From Rhodothermales bacterium (lineage in GTDB: Bacteria > Bacteroidota > Rhodothermia > Rhodothermales > Bin80): a stretch of 40,134 nt of DNA. Made by a program: the position numbers and the translations under genes. Within the stretch, counting starts at the first letter, position 1; each line of letters starts with the position of its first letter. Shown one piece after another: positions 36,673 to 40,134 of the stretch. The notes below the pieces were generated by a model, which saw nothing but the letters and a program-made list of their open reading frames with translations, made no database searches and was not told the DNA's origin. The stretch covers positions 1-40,134 of the forward strand of contig JAJECE010000062.1 in assembly GCA_022822185.1 (NCBI GenBank), given 5' to 3'.

Positions 36673-37912
36673 GTGCAGGGGGATTTTCCTGCTCTTAATT
36701 TTACTTGCCGGTTGCTCCACGCCGCATAGCGAACAGGATCAGGCGCTGGCACACATTAACGGGCATACGATCACAGTCGGCGATTTTGAGCGTTCCTATG
36801 TTCAGGATCTAATTCAGCGCGGCCACAACGATACCCCGGAAGCCCGTTATGCCCATCTTGACCTGCTCATTGAACAACACCTCTGGTATGAGGAGGCGCT
36901 GCGCCGTAATCTGGACTCCGACTCCCTGCTCTCTGCATTCACCGACCTCGCCCGTAAGCGTGCAATCGGCGGGCGTTACTATGAACTTGAATTTCTGGAA
37001 CAGCTTCCAGCGATAACGGGCGCAGAAATTCGTCAGGCCTTTGCCCGGTACAAGCAGCCGGTGATGGCACGTCACCTCTTCTATCGTAATGAAACAGATG
37101 CTCGTGCTGCACATGCACGAATAGAGAGTGGTACCCCGTTCCTTGACGAGGCGCAGACTACCTTTGGAACCGAACATTTTGATTCCACCGCAGGCTGGCT
37201 CGGCGAAATACGATACTTTCAGGTGGATGATGCCTTTGCAGAGGCCGCCTTTGCATTATCTGTCGGGGACTACTCCGAACCTGTTCGGAGCCGGCAGGGC
37301 TGGCATATCATCCGGGTTGAGGACCGCTTAAATACGCCCATTCTCACTGAATCGGAGTTCCAGAATCGGAAAAACGGGATTGCAGGCCTCCTGCGGATCC
37401 GCCGAAGACGATTGGAAGGAGACCAGTTTGTTCGCACCTTCATGGAAACCCGAAATGTGCAAATCAATCCCGAAGGAGCCCGTTCACTGCAAGCCGCACT
37501 AAGCCGGATCACAGGTATGTCCGTCTCTCTTAACAACATGTATGATACGGCGGCTCTCCCTCTTACACCAGATACACCGCTTGCGACCTTTACCCTGAAT
37601 GGACGCACCCATACCTTTACCGGTGATGACTATTTCTTCTGGTTCTCTGAACTTCCGCGATCAGAAATGACCTCCAATACAATGGCCTCACTTGGACGTG
37701 CACTCCGCAATGAAGCTTTTGCACTGGCAGGATTGGAATCAGGACTTGAGGATGATCCACTTGTTCAGGAAAATACTGCCGAGGCTATCCGAGGCTACCT
37801 TGCGAACTCTATGCAACAACGGCAACCCGACAGTACACGATTGCCTGCACTCAAATCCGTTGCGTCTATCCGCATAGACACCCTCCTCTTTCAGCAAATT
37901 ATGGTCCACTGA
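36608..37912 (+). CDS. Parvulin-type peptidyl-prolyl isomerase lipoprotein
   Basis: A 434-residue protein with an N-terminal hydrophobic segment and lipobox LLAGC, then a SurA/PrsA-like helical N-domain and a parvulin domain at about residues 155-240 (ARHLFYRNE, then FGTEHFDSTAGWLGEI and SRQGWHIIRVEDR). It would assist folding of exported proteins in the periplasm. The reading frame starts inside the PorV gene; no start codon lies between the PorV stop and the signal peptide, so the ATG at 36608 (65-bp overlap) is chosen. The basic KRRWW before the hydrophobic segment fits a signal peptide n-region. As the last gene of the operon it may be a dedicated chaperone for the locus. Confidence 0.82.
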   Translation: MHIRHLIFLGKRRWWIFGSTSECRGIFLLLILLAGCSTPHSEQDQALAHINGHTITVGDFERSYVQDLIQRGHNDTPEARYAHLDLLIEQHLWYEEALRRNLDSDSLLSAFTDLARKRAIGGRYYELEFLEQLPAITGAEIRQAFARYKQPVMARHLFYRNETDARAAHARIESGTPFLDEAQTTFGTEHFDSTAGWLGEIRYFQVDDAFAEAAFALSVGDYSEPVRSRQGWHIIRVEDRLNTPILTESEFQNRKNGIAGLLRIRRRRLEGDQFVRTFMETRNVQINPEGARSLQAALSRITGMSVSLNNMYDTAALPLTPDTPLATFTLNGRTHTFTGDDYFFWFSELPRSEMTSNTMASLGRALRNEAFALAGLESGLEDDPLVQENTAEAIRGYLANSMQQRQPDSTRLPALKSVASIRIDTLLFQQIMVH

Positions 37913-38042
37913 CGGTTAGCATCAGGTGTGCATCCAGATGAATTCAACATTCTTCTTCGTTGCACCTCACGCTATACACAGGATCTTGGGGCTATGTTAT
38001 GTTGGATCCGGTTCCCTCATGTTAGCATCCACCCTGATGCAT
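37913..38042. other. Convergent intergenic region with related short repeats
   Basis: The sequence TTAGCATC occurs at 37917-37924 (continuing AGGTG) and again at 38021-38028 (continuing CACCCTGATGC), and the second copy also contains the complement of GCATCAGG. The two ends can thus pair over about 110 bp (GCATCAGG with CCTGATGC). This could be a weak bidirectional terminator between convergent genes or a decayed small element. No T-tract hairpin is evident. Confidence 0.35.
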
Positions 38043-39287
38043 TCATGTCGTTTCCGCCGAGTAAATGGTCAGTAAGAGTTCAGCATCATCAATGAGTTCA
38101 TACGTCGGCTTTTTTTTCGAAAGTCTTTCGCTCTCATCCAATATGATTGGAACTCCGTCCCCTCGTTTTTCTATGTAGGAACTACGTTCTATATCCCCAA
38201 CTGACTCTGCAATCGGTGTTTCTGAAAGCAAACTGGCAATCAATTCATTCCGCGTTGACTGACGAAGGTGTATGTTGTCAACCGTCAACGTATTGGGAAG
38301 AGCACCCGGTGAATAGATTTCCAGCCGATCATCAAACATGAAGAACCGTATCTTGGACCCATACATTGAATAGTCCCGATGGGCTACGGCATTAACCACA
38401 GCTTCGAATACGGCTCGTTCGCTGAACTGAGGCTTTTCAACACGATGAGGCTGTTTAATGGCACCAACCGTTTGATTCTTTTTCAAAAAAATCATGGTGT
38501 CCCTGATCTGACGATCAAGAGGCCCACAAATCTTTTTCGCATCCATCTGATAATTGGAATCCTGCCTTGTTCCCCTGTACCGCACAGCCTCAATAAACGC
38601 GTTGGGCAAAAATCTCTCTGGGTGTTCACAGCAAGACAATATGCCTGCTACCGAGACAACCAGACTCCCGTTGTCCTCTTCGACCAACAACGAACGTTTT
38701 AAGAGAACGACATCAGGCCTTTCATTCGAACGTGTGATGTATCTTCTCCGTAGTTCCGTGTGCAAATTATCGATGCCTGATCGGGGAACCGGTTGTTCTT
38801 CAAATCTGATCAACCGGGCTTGGCTTCGCTGCTGAAACAGGCGGGCAAGGACTTCCGGCGACATTTTTCGCACTGAACTGCCCTTTCGATGAAAATAGCC
38901 GCCCGAACTTTCGTGAACAAAGAGGCTGCGCGGAATCTCAATCTTGAGGATAATCTTTGAAGCGCCTGTACTGTCAGGGAGTTCCATTCGAAATGAATGA
39001 AAAGAAACAGGAGGGGTAATGCTGTCGTCACAAATTTCGCACACATAGCGCTCAACAGCATCCAAACGCTCTAACGGGATGCCAATGATTTCACGAGTTT
39101 CATCGTCCACGCCTAGAACAAGCACGCCGCCTTTTGCATTGGCCATGGAGGCAAGTTCGTTGGCTAGTTTGTCTTGCTCTGGACCAATAACCCGTTCTCC
39201 TCTGAACCTGACAGTTTTAAGCGTAAGCGGACTGTCCTCCCCGAGACGTATTTTTCGCAGCAGTTGTTCCGGGCTATTAAACATCAT
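38043..39287 (-). CDS. AlbA_2/HATPase_c_4 (RecG-C-like) ATP-binding protein
   Basis: A 414-residue protein of the COG2865 type. The N-terminal Schlafen-like AlbA_2 domain includes LANELASMANAKGGVLVLGV followed by the conserved glycine-rich strand; the C-terminal HATPase_c_4 domain reads FSERAVFEAVVNAVAHRDYS and then IRFFMFDDRLEIYSPGALPN. These proteins are annotated as putative transcriptional regulators or helicase-like ATPases and are frequent in defence and mobile regions; their biochemical activity is poorly known. The frame extends to a TTG at 39323, but the ATG at 39287 (MMFNSPEQLL) matches the usual N-terminus. It is convergent with the parvulin gene. Confidence 0.85.
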   Translation of the reverse strand: MMFNSPEQLLRKIRLGEDSPLTLKTVRFRGERVIGPEQDKLANELASMANAKGGVLVLGVDDETREIIGIPLERLDAVERYVCEICDDSITPPVSFHSFRMELPDSTGASKIILKIEIPRSLFVHESSGGYFHRKGSSVRKMSPEVLARLFQQRSQARLIRFEEQPVPRSGIDNLHTELRRRYITRSNERPDVVLLKRSLLVEEDNGSLVVSVAGILSCCEHPERFLPNAFIEAVRYRGTRQDSNYQMDAKKICGPLDRQIRDTMIFLKKNQTVGAIKQPHRVEKPQFSERAVFEAVVNAVAHRDYSMYGSKIRFFMFDDRLEIYSPGALPNTLTVDNIHLRQSTRNELIASLLSETPIAESVGDIERSSYIEKRGDGVPIILDESERLSKKKPTYELIDDAELLLTIYSAETT

Positions 39288-39328
39288 CTTTTCCGGGTGC
39301 AATGCGACGGGAACGGTCTTCAAATGCT

Positions 39329-39589
39329 TTACTTCCTCCCTTCATAATCGTGCAGATATGTTCCCTCCTTTTTTCGTCTGAAGATATCCATTATAGTCTT
39401 TTTTATTCCCCCGCAATGCGGAGAAAGAGCCATAACCAGTTCCGAATCATCATTAACAATTATGTTAGCATTGGGAATGTAGTCATATTCACTCAAAATC
39501 CCCGCACTTCGGATCACTGTTTTTGGATAAAGATCCATCTTTCTCTTTGGCTGCCACGTACGAACCAAACCTGTCTTCCCTTCGTTCAT
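39329..39589 (-). CDS. Small hypothetical protein
   Basis: An 86-residue frame starting at ATG 39589 with GGAG about 12 nt upstream, directly ahead of the AlbA_2 gene in the same direction (41-bp gap). The sequence is polar and balanced (YDYIPNANIIVNDDSELVMA) with a basic C-terminus (FRRKKEGTYLHDYEGRK). No known domain is recognised. The frame continues upstream to 39688, but that part overlaps the divergent gene region and looks non-coding. It could be a small partner of the AlbA_2 protein or a chance frame. Confidence 0.4.
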   Translation of the reverse strand: MNEGKTGLVRTWQPKRKMDLYPKTVIRSAGILSEYDYIPNANIIVNDDSELVMALSPHCGGIKKTIMDIFRRKKEGTYLHDYEGRK

Positions 39590-39708
39590 GTCACTGATTT
39601 CTTCTCCATAGCAGTCTGATCCGGCATCTCCATGAGTTCTATGCGGACGATCCCGCGTCCTGTTCGGTGTCCACAAACCGCTGTGCACGTCTTATCTTGA
39701 CGGAATCC

Positions 39709-40134
39709 ATGCCGACGAATACAGAAAAGACGGTCAACACCAAACTCGCCGAATGCCTGCGCAGCAAGCATCCAGGCTGGACGATTGGTGCAGAACAGGC
39801 CGGAGTATTTGTGGAAAAACTTAAGCAGCCGGATATCGTCATCTCGCATGAAAATGGATTGACGGTCATTGTGGAAACGGAGTATGCTCCTGCGCGGACG
39901 GTTCGGGCAGATGCAAAGTCGCGGCTGGGTAAGAAAATTCAACGGACCGGAGAAGAGATCGAAGTGTGCCTTGCGGTCCGGCTTCCGGCCTCTCTTCGTC
40001 AGACTGCGCAAAAAGATCTGGATACGGCGGTTCAAACGGCAACCTATTCCTTTGTTCTGTTTCTGTATGGAGGTGAAGAGGGGGCATTGGCCCGCATAGA
40101 GCAATGGCCAGGGGACGGATGGCTTGAGGGGAGT
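39709..40134 (+). CDS. Partial gene, nuclease-like N-terminal domain (runs off window end)
   Basis: An open frame from ATG 39709 to the last base with no stop, at least 142 codons. It starts MPTNTEKTVNTKLAECLRSK and contains QPDIVI (residues 39-44), then TVIVETEYAPARTVRADAKS (51-70). The Asp and Glu-x-Glu arrangement on adjacent strands resembles the PD-(D/E)XK nuclease fold, with Glu in place of the usual Lys. I recall similar N-termini on long bacterial proteins of restriction-like or unknown function, but cannot name the family with certainty. GGAA lies 5 nt before the ATG. It is divergent to the small hypothetical and AlbA_2 genes, suggesting a defence-type neighbourhood at this edge. A long minus-strand frame here (39586-40104) is its shadow. 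Confidence 0.65.
   Translation, partial: MPTNTEKTVNTKLAECLRSKHPGWTIGAEQAGVFVEKLKQPDIVISHENGLTVIVETEYAPARTVRADAKSRLGKKIQRTGEEIEVCLAVRLPASLRQTAQKDLDTAVQTATYSFVLFLYGGEEGALARIEQWPGDGWLEGS

Noticed and set aside
39586..40104. 172-codon minus-strand frame at the right end
   Set aside because: Its translation is Arg/Cys/Phe-rich without a domain, while the plus-strand frame from 39709 reads as a typical protein. It is an antisense shadow.
1..40134. CRISPR arrays, tRNA and rRNA genes
   Set aside because: No regularly spaced direct repeats, no cloverleaf with a TTCGA-type arm and no conserved rRNA segments were noticed on reading; a covariance-model search would settle this.

Overview
The window looks like part of a chromosome from an aerobic member of the FCB group, most likely the Rhodothermota/Balneolota side of Bacteroidota. 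The pointers are a TonB-dependent receptor with an N-terminal CarboxypepD_reg-like domain, a PorV/PorQ-type barrel, a secreted protein ending in a YPNPFNP-type sorting domain, a CRTAC1/ASPIC protein, and generally weak Shine-Dalgarno sequences. This assignment is an inference from gene content. No rRNA or tRNA gene was seen.

Left part (1-8.0 kb): an AAA ATPase on the minus strand lies divergent to a translationally coupled pair on the plus strand. The pair is an AAA_14/DUF4143-type ATPase followed by a 1396-residue NACHT-like STAND ATPase ending in a PD-(D/E)XK nuclease-like domain. A perfect 24-bp palindrome sits just upstream of the pair. It is a candidate anti-phage or conflict system. After a gene-poor stretch come an outer-membrane barrel protein, recO and an SGNH hydrolase.

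Centre (12.1-21.3 kb): a compact sterol biosynthesis locus, which is the main discovery. Reading along the minus strand the operon is sdmB-like reductase, sdmA-like Rieske oxygenase, sterol reductase (ERG24/C-14 type), CYP51, and a single 1139-residue protein fusing squalene monooxygenase to oxidosqualene cyclase. Tail to tail with it, three bases away, is a sterol 24-C-methyltransferase (ERG6/SMT type). Together they would turn squalene into oxidosqualene, cyclise it, remove the C-14 methyl, reduce the resulting double bond, remove at least one C-4 methyl, and alkylate the side chain at C-24. A MITE-like element lies just upstream of the operon, and a REP-like palindrome lies in the 5' end of sdmA.

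Right part (22.1-37.9 kb): a LacI-family regulator is followed by a long plus-strand series: a CRTAC1 lipoprotein and a TPR lipoprotein (coupled), then a secreted two-module protein, a TonB-dependent receptor, a large secreted partner protein, a PorV-like barrel and a parvulin-type lipoprotein, nearly all with overlapping stop/start codons. This looks like an envelope uptake and secretion locus, possibly under LacI control.

Far right (38.0-40.1 kb): an AlbA_2/HATPase_c_4 protein, a small hypothetical gene, and the start of a gene with a nuclease-like N-terminus that runs off the window end. This may be the edge of a defence or restriction region.
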